Origin: Kandleria vitulina DSM 20405
Lineage (GTDB): Bacteria; Bacillota_I; Bacilli_A; Erysipelotrichales; Coprobacillaceae
Direction of reading: 5' to 3'
Assembly: GCF_000702065.1 (NCBI RefSeq)
Contig: NZ_JNKN01000001.1
Coordinates: 1 to 64,000 of the forward strand
Length of the DNA stretch: 64,000 bases
Shown here: positions 35,278-43,967 of the stretch, in pieces
How the letters are laid out: each line of letters begins with the position of its first letter
Position numbering within the stretch: the stretch's first letter is position 1
The notes under the pieces: model-generated
Database searches by the model: none
What the model saw: the letters and a program-made list of their open reading frames with translations, nothing else
Told to the model about the DNA's origin: nothing
Made by a program: the position numbers and the translations under genes

Positions 35278-35976
35278 ATTAATATAGCTCTGAATACGTT
35301 CCTGAACCATTTCTGCAATCTCAGTACTTGTGAGATCTTTGTAGTCATCATAGGTTACTGGTTCAAAGAAGTGAATAGCACAATTTACCTTTTTTAATGA
35401 ATTATAATCCAAGACTTTAAAACAGTTGATCATGGCACATGGCACAATTGGTGCTTTTGCATCAATTGCGGCCTTGAATGATCCACCTTTAAATTCAAGA
35501 AGATGATTCCCTTCACGAGAACGTGTTCCCTCTGGGAAGATCACAGCTGGTAAACCATCTTTTAATTCTTTTGTAGTAGAACGAATGACCTTCATGGACT
35601 GACGAAGATTCTTTCGAGAAATAGCATGATATTCCATATTATCAAGAACATCTGCAGCTAAAGAAATTTTTCTTAATTCTTCTTTGTAGACAATCTTGAA
35701 TGGCTGATCTAAGGCATCAAATAAAGCAAGAATATCAAAGAGTCCCTGATGATTAGGTGTTACAAGAAAGCCCCCTTCTTTTGGAAGATATTCTGTACCA
35801 GAGATATCAAGTTTCACTCTTGCTCTTCTTGTTGCTTTTCTTAAAAGTTTTCTTGTCCAGTTAATACGTTCTTCTAAAGAATAGCGTTCTGGATGTTTTT
35901 TATACCTTTTAATCTGAAAAATAAGAAAAGGTATTTCAAATAGGAATCTTATTACAAGATATACGAGTCTTAACAT
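35266..35976 (-). CDS. plsC: 1-acyl-sn-glycerol-3-phosphate acyltransferase
   Basis: Acylates lysophosphatidic acid to phosphatidic acid at the inner membrane. A hydrophobic N-terminal segment (about 1-22) precedes the catalytic motif NHQGLFD (H-x4-D, about 76-82), FPEGTRSREG (about 150) and VPCAMINCF. The length of 236 aa is normal. The ATG at 35976 follows AAGGG in the last codons of dfrA, so it is the third gene of the thyA-dfrA-plsC operon. The link between folate/thymidylate genes and phospholipid synthesis seems to be shared transcription only. Confidence 0.93.
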   Translation of the reverse strand: MLRLVYLVIRFLFEIPFLIFQIKRYKKHPERYSLEERINWTRKLLRKATRRARVKLDISGTEYLPKEGGFLVTPNHQGLFDILALFDALDQPFKIVYKEELRKISLAADVLDNMEYHAISRKNLRQSMKVIRSTTKELKDGLPAVIFPEGTRSREGNHLLEFKGGSFKAAIDAKAPIVPCAMINCFKVLDYNSLKKVNCAIHFFEPVTYDDYKDLTSTEIAEMVQERIQSYINEHD

Positions 35977-35977
35977 A

Positions 35978-36451
35978 TTATACCCTTCTATATACTTCTA
36001 ATGTAAATGTTTCAAATGGTCTTTTTTCCACACAGGTATATCCCATATCATCAAATGATGGGAAATATGTTTCTCCTGTGTGCTTTCCTGGAATACGAGA
36101 TAATAGAATTTCATCTGCCAATGGCAATGCCTGCTTATAGATATTAGCACCACCACAAATGAAAAGATCTTCCCCTCTATCTTTATATTCCTGAATGACA
36201 TCTTCTAATTGATGTCTTACTTCTACTTCATCTGAAGTAAAATCACTTCTTGTTAAAATGATAGTCTTGCGCTTAGGCAATGGACGAGATCCCATTGCCT
36301 TAAATGTATTCATTCCAAATAATACTGTATGATTGAGTGTTGTTTTCTTAAAGTGCTTTAAATCTTCTGAATTAGACCAAGGCATCCCATTTTTTGTACC
36401 TTTTTTTCCAATGAGAAGATCCTGATCTGCTGCAACGATAATTGTGATCAT
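35978..36451 (-). CDS. folA: Dihydrofolate reductase
   Basis: Reduces dihydrofolate, regenerating the cofactor spent by ThyA. The sequence has [18 protein letters not shown], the active-site NGMPW-x5-DL segment (MPWSNSEDLKHFK with the acidic residue), FGMNTFKAMG, and FICGGANIYKQAL. The length is 157 aa. Its ATG overlaps the thyA stop codon (TAATG), consistent with coupled translation of two enzymes acting in sequence. Confidence 0.95.
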   Translation of the reverse strand: MITIIVAADQDLLIGKKGTKNGMPWSNSEDLKHFKKTTLNHTVLFGMNTFKAMGSRPLPKRKTIILTRSDFTSDEVEVRHQLEDVIQEYKDRGEDLFICGGANIYKQALPLADEILLSRIPGKHTGETYFPSFDDMGYTCVEKRPFETFTLEVYRRV

Positions 36452-37329
36452 TAAACGCTCACCTTTCCTACTAGTTTTCCATCTGATACATAATCTTCAA
36501 TCTTGATATCTTCAATCTTGAAATCAAAGATGGATTTCACTTCAGGATTCAATACAAGACGAGGCTTTTTCTTTGGCGTTCTTTGAATTTGTGTTTTTAC
36601 AACATCCACATGATCTAAGTAGATATGTGTATCACCTGTCGTATGCACAAACTCTTTTGGTTCATAGCCACAAACCTGTGCAATCATGCATGTCAATAAG
36701 GCATAAGAAGCAATGTTAAAAGGTACCCCTAAGAACATATCAGCACTTCTTTGATAAAGCTGACAGCTTAAATATTTCTTATCGCTTGAAACATAGAACT
36801 GCATTAATGTATGACATGGTGGCAAAGCCATCTCATCTACCTGAATAGGATTCCATGCACTGATGATATGTCTTCTTGAAAATGGATTATTTTTTAGACC
36901 ATCAATCAGTTTAGCAAGCTGATCTACACCCTGATAATTAAAGTTTCTCCACTGTGCTCCATAAACTGGTCCAAGATTGCCATGCTTTTTCGCAAAGTCG
37001 TCATCTTCTTTAATCTTTGCGACAAACTCTTCCAATGTTTCACCATTATAGTCATCGCTTTTCTTGAAAGCTTCATATGGCCATTCATTCCAGATACGTA
37101 CATTTCGATCTACTAGATATTTAATATTCGTATCTCCTTTTATAAACCAAAGCAATTCTTCCGCGATGGGTCTTATAAACATCTTCTTTGTGGTCATCAA
37201 TGGGAAACCATCACGTAAATCATAACGTGTCTGCATACCAAAAACACTGATTGTTCCAGTGCCGGTACGATCTTTTCTGACTTCTCCGTGATCTAATATA
37301 TACTGTAATTGGTCAAGGTATTGCTGCAA
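36451..37329 (-). CDS. thyA: Thymidylate synthase
   Basis: Methylates dUMP to dTMP with methylenetetrahydrofolate. The catalytic Cys is in [20 protein letters not shown], the Arg of [21 protein letters not shown] and FNIASYALL are all present. The length is 292 aa. The start codon appears to be TTG (37327-37329) with AGGAGGG 7 nt upstream; no in-frame ATG lies nearby. It is first in the operon with folA and plsC, and divergent from ldh across a 139-nt intergenic region. Confidence 0.95.
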   Translation of the reverse strand: MQQYLDQLQYILDHGEVRKDRTGTGTISVFGMQTRYDLRDGFPLMTTKKMFIRPIAEELLWFIKGDTNIKYLVDRNVRIWNEWPYEAFKKSDDYNGETLEEFVAKIKEDDDFAKKHGNLGPVYGAQWRNFNYQGVDQLAKLIDGLKNNPFSRRHIISAWNPIQVDEMALPPCHTLMQFYVSSDKKYLSCQLYQRSADMFLGVPFNIASYALLTCMIAQVCGYEPKEFVHTTGDTHIYLDHVDVVKTQIQRTPKKKPRLVLNPEVKSIFDFKIEDIKIEDYVSDGKLVGKVSV

Positions 37330-37415
37330 TGTAAATCCCTCCTCTAAATTTTATATCATCATACCATATCTTCTCCATTTTTTAAAAGAGTATTCTTATC
37401 TTATTGCTTTATTCA

Positions 37416-37444
37416 TTAACATTCCTAAAAAAATAAGCTATAAT
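37416..37444 (+). promoter_or_regulatory. ldh promoter
   Basis: TTAACA (37416-37421), 17-nt spacer, perfect TATAAT (37439-37444), 24 nt before the ldh ATG. No cre match was seen here. Confidence 0.75.
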
Positions 37445-37468
37445 ATCCCCTGTTGGAGGAATGATATT

Positions 37469-38422
37469 ATGTCTTTTAAAAGTTCAAAAATTGCCATTGT
37501 CGGAGTCGGCAATGTCGGTGCTACAACAGCTTATACCATTATCAATCAGGGATTATGTGAAGAAATCGTCCTTATTGATGTCAATAAAGAAAAAGCAGTC
37601 GGTGAAGCCCTTGATATGCAGCATTCTATTTTCTTTATGAACAGAAATATCAATGTACATGCTGGTGATTATGATGAATGCAAAGATGCGGATATTGTCA
37701 TCATTACCGCAAGTGTCCCAATGGATCCTAATGCGACTAACCGATTAGATATGCTTAGCGGTTCTAAACGTGTGATGAAATCTATTATTTCAAGTATTAT
37801 GGGAAGTGGATTTAACGGAATACTTTTAGTGATCTCTAATCCAGTAGATGTAATGACATACTATGCATGGAAACTTTCAGGATTACCAAAGAATCAGGTT
37901 ATCGGTTCAGGTACAACACTTGATACCGCAAGACTTGCAGTAGAAATTTCTAACCTCTTTGATCTTGATTCAAAAAGCATTTCTGCTTATGTCATGGGTG
38001 AACACGGCGACAGTGAATTTGTTTCATGGAATACTGCCACAATTGGTGGAAAACGTCTTATTGATGTCATGAATGATAACACTGAACGTGTCAATGAAGA
38101 ATCATTTGATAATCTTAAAGAACAGACAATCAAGGCAGGATGGGAAATCTTCCATCGTAAAGGTTCTACAACCTACGGTATTGCAGCGAGTGCTGCAGCG
38201 ATTGTAAAATCAATCTTATTTAATGAAAACAAGATTCTACCTGTTTCTGTATATCTTGAAGGAGAATATGGACTAGATGGTGTCTATCTTTCAGCACCAA
38301 CGATCATCAATAACACTGGCGCAAAAGAAATTGTAGAAATCAATTTAGCTGAAGATGAAAAGAAAGCCATGGATGCTTCTAATGATATCGTGAAGTCTTT
38401 CTATGAAGCCTTAAACGATTAA
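37469..38422 (+). CDS. L-lactate / L-2-hydroxyacid dehydrogenase
   Basis: A 317-aa NAD-dependent dehydrogenase of the LDH/MDH family. The Rossmann motif is GVGNVGATTA, the catalytic His is in GEHGDSEF, the substrate Arg is in LDTARL, and ISNPVDV is present. The substrate-specificity loop reads ASVPMDPNATNRLD: the position of Gln102 in canonical LDH is Met85 and the loop is one residue longer. This resembles the divergence of hydroxyisocaproate dehydrogenases, so the substrate could be broader than pyruvate. The ATG at 37469 has TTGGAGG. Its terminator is shared with aroK. Confidence 0.9.
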   Translation: MSFKSSKIAIVGVGNVGATTAYTIINQGLCEEIVLIDVNKEKAVGEALDMQHSIFFMNRNINVHAGDYDECKDADIVIITASVPMDPNATNRLDMLSGSKRVMKSIISSIMGSGFNGILLVISNPVDVMTYYAWKLSGLPKNQVIGSGTTLDTARLAVEISNLFDLDSKSISAYVMGEHGDSEFVSWNTATIGGKRLIDVMNDNTERVNEESFDNLKEQTIKAGWEIFHRKGSTTYGIAASAAAIVKSILFNENKILPVSVYLEGEYGLDGVYLSAPTIINNTGAKEIVEINLAEDEKKAMDASNDIVKSFYEALND

Positions 38423-38448
38423 AAAAGATTCCCTAGGGAATCTTTTTT
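38421..38448. terminator. Bidirectional terminator between ldh and aroK
   Basis: AAAAAAGATTCCC (38421-38433) and GGGAATCTTTTTT (38436-38448) are a perfect inverted repeat with A and T runs at both ends. Confidence 0.9.
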
Positions 38449-38918
38449 GATATTTCTTCTACCATCTTGTTGGCATCTTCATCATTGATAAGATGATAAT
38501 CACAAGCACTCTCATAGAGTGCTTTTCTTTCGTTAAATAAAGCATAAAGCTTATCAGCGCCATCTTTTAGAAGCGGTCTTCCGCTTGTATCGACATCATT
38601 GACAATGTGGTCAATAGGACGATCAAGATAAAATACTGTACCCATCTTTTTAAGAAGTTGTGCGTTGCCTTCTTTCTTGATGACCCCGCCGCCCATCGCA
38701 AAGACAGTATTTTTCTTTTCAATAAAATCTTTTAAACATTCGCTTTCTTTTTGACGGAAGTAATCTTCAGAGATAGCGAACATATCAGGAATGCTCATCT
38801 GATATTTATTGACAAGATAATCATCTGCATCAATGAAATCATAATGAAGCTTTTTGGCTAAGAGCTTTCCAATAGTGCTCTTTCCACATCCCATGATACC
38901 AATCAATACTATATTCAT
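38433..38918 (-). CDS. aroK: Shikimate kinase
   Basis: Phosphorylates shikimate at position 3. Walker A is GIMGCGKST, followed by DADDYL (shikimate-binding Asp) and AMGGGVI (Gly-Gly-Gly shikimate site), with the lid Arg in DTSGRPLL. The length is 161 aa. It is last in the aroB-aroA-aroC-pheA-aroK operon, overlapping pheA by 4 nt. Confidence 0.94.
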   Translation of the reverse strand: MNIVLIGIMGCGKSTIGKLLAKKLHYDFIDADDYLVNKYQMSIPDMFAISEDYFRQKESECLKDFIEKKNTVFAMGGGVIKKEGNAQLLKKMGTVFYLDRPIDHIVNDVDTSGRPLLKDGADKLYALFNERKALYESACDYHLINDEDANKMVEEISKKIP

Positions 38919-40033
38919 ACGCCTTTCCTTTCGTAATTGCCAAGCAATCTAAACTGATCTGTGCTGACTTTTAGTTCCTGTAATGCGGCTAAAACATTGT
39001 AATCTCCTAGATTGCCATCGATATCTACATAGAAGCAGTATTCCCAAGGGTTACCTGGCAACGGACGAGATTCAATTCTTGCCATGTTAATAAAGTGGTC
39101 TTTAATAATGCGCATGACTTCGAAAAGAGAACCAACTTCATGTCTTAATGTGAAGGCCATAGAAATACGTTCTGCATCAATTGGTGCTTCAAGTTCTCTG
39201 CCAATCACAATAAAGCGAGTATGATTGCTTTTATCATTTTCAATACCTGGCGCAAGAATATCCAATCCGTAAAGTTCAGCTGCTTCGCTTGAGGCAATAG
39301 CGCCAACTGTTGGATCGTTGAGTTCTGCGACAAACTTAGCTGCTACCGCAGTATTTCTATAACGGTGTTTTCCAATATGATGTTCATCAAGGAACTTAGA
39401 TGTCTGCAATAATCCCTGAGGATGAGAATAGACGTCCTTGACATCTTCAATCTTAGCGCCTTTAACCCCCAATAGATTTTGAGAAATATAGAGCTGCTGC
39501 TCACCGACGATAAAGAATTCATACTGTGTGATGAAATCATAATTATCATTGATTGCTCCAGTAGAAGAGTTTTCTAGTGGAACAACACCATAATCAATTT
39601 CATTTTTCTTTAATGCTTCAAAAACATCTTCAAAACGTTCATAGTTCTGATTATTGACTTCGCCAAAATATTTCTTTGTAGCCTGATAAGAGAATGACCC
39701 AGGAACACCCTGATAGCCAACCTTGATTCCTTCTCTTCTTGGCTGAGCGATCTTCAATGGACTATTAGGCATCAAGGATGCCTGATAGGCTCTTGAGATA
39801 TTCATATTATTGGTAATAAAGTTTTTAATGTAATTTAATAGCCCCTTATTCTTGACTCTTGCAAGATTCTTATTGATGACTTCTTTTTCACGTTCTTTTT
39901 GAAAAATCTTCATGCCGTGTTCTACTTTATATTTCACAACATCTCTAGAGACAGCCATTCTTTTTTCAAAAAGTCTGATTAATTCTGCATCAATTTCATC
40001 AATTTCCTGTCTGCATGTCTTTAAATCTTTCAT
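38915..40033 (-). CDS. pheA: Bifunctional chorismate mutase / prephenate dehydratase
   Basis: Makes phenylpyruvate from chorismate. Residues about 1-90 are an AroQ-type chorismate mutase (CRQEIDEIDAELIRLFEKR), about 105-285 the dehydratase (KVGYQGVPGSFSYQA; VVPLENSSTGAI), and about 295-372 an ACT regulatory domain with the ESRP Phe-binding motif, so feedback by phenylalanine is expected. It overlaps aroC and aroK by 4 nt each. No tyrA or DAHP synthase gene lies in this operon. Confidence 0.95.
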   Translation of the reverse strand: MKDLKTCRQEIDEIDAELIRLFEKRMAVSRDVVKYKVEHGMKIFQKEREKEVINKNLARVKNKGLLNYIKNFITNNMNISRAYQASLMPNSPLKIAQPRREGIKVGYQGVPGSFSYQATKKYFGEVNNQNYERFEDVFEALKKNEIDYGVVPLENSSTGAINDNYDFITQYEFFIVGEQQLYISQNLLGVKGAKIEDVKDVYSHPQGLLQTSKFLDEHHIGKHRYRNTAVAAKFVAELNDPTVGAIASSEAAELYGLDILAPGIENDKSNHTRFIVIGRELEAPIDAERISMAFTLRHEVGSLFEVMRIIKDHFINMARIESRPLPGNPWEYCFYVDIDGNLGDYNVLAALQELKVSTDQFRLLGNYERKGV

Positions 40034-41091
40034 AGATCCTCCATCATATCAAGCAATCCGATTGCGGCCATAGCTTCTACTACTACGAGTACTCTTGGCA
40101 CAATACATGGATCATGTCTTCCTACGACATTTACTGTATCATTAGTCTTTGTTTTTACATTGATTGTATCTTGTGTTAAAGAGATGGATGGTGTGGGCTT
40201 TACACCAACAGTAAAGATGACTGGCATTCCGTTAGTGATACCTCCAGTAATGCCGCCATTATGATTAGTACGTGTCTTTACCTGTTCTTCTTCATAATAA
40301 TAAGAATCATTGGCTTCACTTCCATACAATGATGTAATATCATCCAGATCACCAAATGAAACACTTTTTACTGCTGGAATTGAAAATAACAATGGAGAAA
40401 GATGTGCTTCTACACTATCAAAGAATGGGTTGCCTAGTCCTGCTTTTACACCGGTGATGGCACATTCGATCTTTCCACCTACGCTATTTTGATGCATGCG
40501 TGCTTCTTCGATGACTTCCTGCATTTTAATGAAAGCTTCTTCATCGATGGTAGGCTGATATCTCTTAAAATCATCACTGATGTCATGAGGAAAACGTGAA
40601 TCCTTGACATCCTTGATAGAAAGAATATGCGCCCCGATATGAATACCCTTTTCTTTTAGAATCTGTTTAGCGATAGCTCCCGCAAAAACAATCGGTGCTG
40701 TCAGACGCCCGGAGAAATGTCCGCCTCCTCTTACATCATTAAAGCCGTGATATTTTACATAAGCAGGATAATCACTATGTCCCGGTCTCATTTTTTCTTT
40801 AAGATAGCTGTAGTCCTTAGAGTGTTGAGAGGTGTTGGCAATCATGGCACAAAGTGGTGCACCTGTTGTTATGCCATCAACGACTCCACTCATGATTTCT
40901 ACTTCATCAGCTTCTTTTCTAGGCGTACTCATTTTATTTTGTCCCGGTGCTCTTCTTTTCATTTCTGCTTTGATCATATCCATATCAAGCTTAAGACCTG
41001 CAGGAAGATTACCGATCACAATACCAATGCCCTTTCCGTGGCTTTCTCCAAATAAAGACAATTCAATATGATGTCCCCAATTAGCACTCAT
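40030..41091 (-). CDS. aroC: Chorismate synthase
   Basis: Converts EPSP to chorismate using reduced FMN. Signatures: GESHGKGIGIVIGNLPAG, MRPGHSDYPAYVKY, DVRGGGHFSGRLTAPIV and GRHDPCIVPR. The length is 353 aa. Third gene of the aro operon; it overlaps aroA by 11 nt and pheA by 4 nt. Confidence 0.96.
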   Translation of the reverse strand: MSANWGHHIELSLFGESHGKGIGIVIGNLPAGLKLDMDMIKAEMKRRAPGQNKMSTPRKEADEVEIMSGVVDGITTGAPLCAMIANTSQHSKDYSYLKEKMRPGHSDYPAYVKYHGFNDVRGGGHFSGRLTAPIVFAGAIAKQILKEKGIHIGAHILSIKDVKDSRFPHDISDDFKRYQPTIDEEAFIKMQEVIEEARMHQNSVGGKIECAITGVKAGLGNPFFDSVEAHLSPLLFSIPAVKSVSFGDLDDITSLYGSEANDSYYYEEEQVKTRTNHNGGITGGITNGMPVIFTVGVKPTPSISLTQDTINVKTKTNDTVNVVGRHDPCIVPRVLVVVEAMAAIGLLDMMEDL

Positions 41092-42346
41092 GATATTGTC
41101 CTCCTAATTTTTTATAATCTTCAAAGAAATGAGGATAGCTCTTGCGTACACATAAAGCATCGTCAATTTCTAATGGTGATGTTAATCTTGTGGCTAGAAT
41201 CGCTTCACTCATGGCCATACGATGATCATTGAAGCTTATCAGTTTGCCTCCATGCAAACTATCTTGACCAATGATAGTTAAGCTATCTTCTGTTTCTTTT
41301 ACTTGAACACCACATGTTTCAAGCATAATGCGTGTGGCTTCTAAACGATCACATTCCTTAATGCGAAGACGCTGCGCATTGATAATATGACTTGTTCCCT
41401 TGGCAAATGCACAAGCTACACCAAGAGCAGGAATAATATCTGGAACCTGTGAGGCATCAATCGTTGTTGCTTTAAGCTCTTCTGCTTCCATCTTGTAACC
41501 CTCATCAGTCTTGATAAGCTTAGCTCCCATTCTCTCTAGAATAGGAATAATGTCTCTATCACCCTGACGTGAAGATAAGTTCATATTAGTAAGCGTTATA
41601 TCATGTCCTATTGCGTCAGCGACCAAGAAAAAGGCTGATTGTGAAAAGTCAGCTTCTACATTATAGTTAGCTGCATGATATTGCTGATGTGGGGGGATGA
41701 TAAAACGTTCATAGTTTTCATTGATGATCGTAATTCCAAAATGTTCAAGCATCTGTAATGTTAAATCAATATAAGCTTTTGATTCAAGCTTGGTTGTAAT
41801 GACAATATGGGATTCTCCTTCTAGTAGAGGCAAAGCAAAAAGCAATCCGGTAATAAACTGTGAAGAGACATCTCCTCGCATATGGAATGTGCCTGGTGTA
41901 AGTGTTCCTTCTACATGAAGATCAAGCACATCTTTCTTGTAGCTATAGGAAATACCTTTTCTATCAAAGATGTCATAGTAAATATCCAAAGGACGCTTAC
42001 CTAGCTGACCTTTTCCAGTAAAATGTGTCTTTGTCCCTTTTACACAGGCAAGTGGAACCATAAAACGAAGCGTAGAACCTGATTCTTCACAATTCATTTC
42101 TGCTTCTTTACTAAAAGAAGAAAGACCTTCAATAGTTACGGTACTGCCTTTTACGACAATATGAGCACCCAGTGCTCTCATACAGCCGATTGTTGCTTCA
42201 ATGTCTTTAGACATAGAGACATCACCAATCACACTTACCCCCTTTGATAATGAAGCGCAGATAATGGCTCTATGGGCAAGTGATTTTGATGTTGGCAAAG
42301 CCAATAATCCCTGAAGCTTTGATGATTCAATGCATATTGGTTTCAT
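41081..42346 (-). CDS. aroA: 3-phosphoshikimate 1-carboxyvinyltransferase (EPSP synthase)
   Basis: Transfers enolpyruvyl from PEP to shikimate 3-phosphate. Motifs: LPTSKSLAHRAIICASL (substrate Lys/Ser/Arg), EESGSTLRFMVPL, GDVSSQFITGLL, PDIIPALGV and FNDHRMAMS. The length is 421 aa. The PEP-site segment is ESGSTLRF rather than the NAGTAxRP of plant-type enzymes, which resembles the class II enzymes; glyphosate response cannot be deduced. It begins 1 nt from the aroB stop codon. Confidence 0.95.
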   Translation of the reverse strand: MKPICIESSKLQGLLALPTSKSLAHRAIICASLSKGVSVIGDVSMSKDIEATIGCMRALGAHIVVKGSTVTIEGLSSFSKEAEMNCEESGSTLRFMVPLACVKGTKTHFTGKGQLGKRPLDIYYDIFDRKGISYSYKKDVLDLHVEGTLTPGTFHMRGDVSSQFITGLLFALPLLEGESHIVITTKLESKAYIDLTLQMLEHFGITIINENYERFIIPPHQQYHAANYNVEADFSQSAFFLVADAIGHDITLTNMNLSSRQGDRDIIPILERMGAKLIKTDEGYKMEAEELKATTIDASQVPDIIPALGVACAFAKGTSHIINAQRLRIKECDRLEATRIMLETCGVQVKETEDSLTIIGQDSLHGGKLISFNDHRMAMSEAILATRLTSPLEIDDALCVRKSYPHFFEDYKKLGGQYHEC

Positions 42347-43405
42347 TTACACAACCTCACTTGTCAAAATAAATGTATTTTCATCTTTATGAATAAAGTA
42401 ATCGCCAATATCTTTAAGCAATACAAAAGAGAATGATTTATTGATATTCTTCTTATCATGTGAAATAGCTTCTAATAGTTCTTTTGTATTCACATCAGCT
42501 TTTAATGGGAGATCATAGTGACGAAGTACTTCTACAATACGATCAGCAGTCCCTTTCTTTGTTAATCCTTGTTCTTCCGCAATACGCGTAATAGCTACCA
42601 TACCAATAGCGACAGCTTCTCCGTGAGAATACTTTTCATAATGATAGTGCTGCTCTATTGCATGACCGATTGTATGTCCGAAGTTTAAGCAAAGACGATC
42701 TCCAAAATCAAAGAGGTCTTTTTCTACGACATCTCTTTTGATATCTACACAACGATAAATGATTTCATCAATATCTTCATACAGTGCATCAAAGTTTTCA
42801 TAGTTAGCCATTCTTTCAAAGAAAGCTTCATCTTTAATACAGCCATACTTGATGACTTCTCCCATACCATCCTTGATGAAATGAGGATCCAATGTCTTTA
42901 ATGTCAATGGGTCAATAAGGACAAGAAGAGGATGCTTAAAAGCACCGACAAGGTTCTTTCCTTCAGGGACATCCACTGCCACTTTTCCTCCTACACTTGA
43001 ATCCACCTGTGCTAATAGTGAAGTAGGAATCTGAATAAACTTGATGCCTCTTAAAAATGTTGCTGCTACAAATCCTGCAAGATCTCCTACAACGCCTCCA
43101 CCCAGGGCAATAATCAAGTCTGTTCTGGTCATATGATATGCTAACAGCTTTGAGTAAAGTTCTGGAAGATGATCGAACTGTTTTGATGGTTCTCCATGTG
43201 GGATAACGATCTCTCCTACAGTATATTTTTCACTTAATTGTTTTTTTAGTTTTTCTCCATATAATGGATAAACATTATCATCAGAAATGATGACAATGCG
43301 TTCTCCTTCAAATAAAGATGAGATAGAAGATAACGCATGATCTAAAATGCCCTTCTCAATGACGATATCATAGCTATCCTTCTCTAAATTCACACGCATT
43401 TTCAT
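42347..43405 (-). CDS. aroB: 3-dehydroquinate synthase
   Basis: Cyclises DAHP to dehydroquinate with NAD and a divalent metal. Key sites: IPHGEPSKQ, GGGVVGDLAGFVAATF (NAD), PTSLLAQVDSSVGGK and NFGHTIGHAIE (metal His residues). The length is 352 aa. The ATG at 43405 has AGGGGG 9-10 nt upstream. It is the first gene of the aro operon and is preceded by a promoter and a structured leader. Confidence 0.96.
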   Translation of the reverse strand: MKMRVNLEKDSYDIVIEKGILDHALSSISSLFEGERIVIISDDNVYPLYGEKLKKQLSEKYTVGEIVIPHGEPSKQFDHLPELYSKLLAYHMTRTDLIIALGGGVVGDLAGFVAATFLRGIKFIQIPTSLLAQVDSSVGGKVAVDVPEGKNLVGAFKHPLLVLIDPLTLKTLDPHFIKDGMGEVIKYGCIKDEAFFERMANYENFDALYEDIDEIIYRCVDIKRDVVEKDLFDFGDRLCLNFGHTIGHAIEQHYHYEKYSHGEAVAIGMVAITRIAEEQGLTKKGTADRIVEVLRHYDLPLKADVNTKELLEAISHDKKNINKSFSFVLLKDIGDYFIHKDENTFILTSEVV

Positions 43406-43427
43406 AATTGTGTCCCCCTATTTAAGA

Positions 43428-43510
43428 AAGCTCCCATCCTAAAAGGACGAGAGCTTGTGATAGTCCATTACAGATTTAAGATAAAATAATGTTTTTTCTC
43501 TCATTTTATT
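43428..43510 (-). promoter_or_regulatory. Structured leader of the aro operon (possible T-box remnant / attenuator)
   Basis: On the minus strand AAGCTCTCGTCC (43445-43456) and GGATGGGAGCTT (43428-43439) form a 12-bp stem with a TTTTA loop, followed by TCTT. Just upstream is TGGAC (43463-43467), whose GGAC could pair with GTCC of the stem in an alternative fold. The stretch resembles the T-box/terminator junction of the thrS leader (about 12 of 17 aligned bases identical), but there is no room for Stem I. Confidence 0.4.
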
Positions 43511-43516
43511 GAAATA

Positions 43517-43545
43517 ATCTTATTATTTATGCCATTATTTGTCAA
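43517..43545 (-). promoter_or_regulatory. aro operon promoter
   Basis: Perfect TTGACA (43540-43545), 17-nt spacer, TAAGAT (43517-43522) on the minus strand. Predicted transcription start is near 43510, giving a leader of about 105 nt. Confidence 0.65.
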
Positions 43546-43560
43546 TATCTAAAATTTTCA

Positions 43561-43923
43561 TCAAAAGCAATAATGATTCAATAATTCCTTATGTCCATTC
43601 TTAATATAGTCATGATATGAAGGATAAGCAAAACGTGAAGTCCCTGTTTTAGCGTTATGCTCATAGATCACATCACCATGATCATAAAACTTCAGATCTA
43701 TTTTCTTATAGAGATCATAATTCTCTTTCAAAAAAGAAATAATTTCCTTGTTGAGCTTATAACCACATCTTCCCTTTTCCCCTAAATGAAGTGTCTGTAT
43801 TAAAAGACGTTCACTTATATGATACGTCTTCATTTCTATCTCATCCGCATGCTTGAATGTATAATCCATCAATGACGAATAAAGAGATATGCAGTTGCTG
43901 TCAATCAAAGTTAATTCTTCCAT
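43561..43923 (-). CDS. Hypothetical protein
   Basis: A 120-aa soluble protein that I do not recognise. It is rich in His, Tyr and charged residues (HADEIEMKTYHISERL; KKIDLKFYDHGDVIYEHN; SRFAYPSYHDYIKNGH). The ATG at 43921-43923 follows GGAGGGG at 5-6 nt, which supports translation; 13 further codons upstream run through a terminator and are unlikely to be used. It lies between the truncated LCP-like gene and the aro promoter. Confidence 0.65.
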   Translation of the reverse strand: MEELTLIDSNCISLYSSLMDYTFKHADEIEMKTYHISERLLIQTLHLGEKGRCGYKLNKEIISFLKENYDLYKKIDLKFYDHGDVIYEHNAKTGTSRFAYPSYHDYIKNGHKELLNHYCF

Positions 43924-43940
43924 GATATCCCCTCCAAACA

Positions 43941-43967
43941 AAAAAAGATTGAATTTCTTCAATCTTT
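43941..43967 (-). terminator. Terminator of the LCP-like membrane gene
   Basis: AAAGATTGAA (43944-43953) pairs with TTCAATCTTT (43958-43967), followed by seven Ts on the minus strand. The ribosome binding site of the next gene begins only a few bases further on. Confidence 0.8.

Noticed and set aside
37330-37468. Possible cre or redox operator upstream of ldh
   Set aside because: No sequence matched the CcpA consensus or a Rex-type palindrome well enough to report.
40717-41071. Two overlapping plus-strand frames
   Set aside because: Antisense to aroC, with no family features or translation signals.
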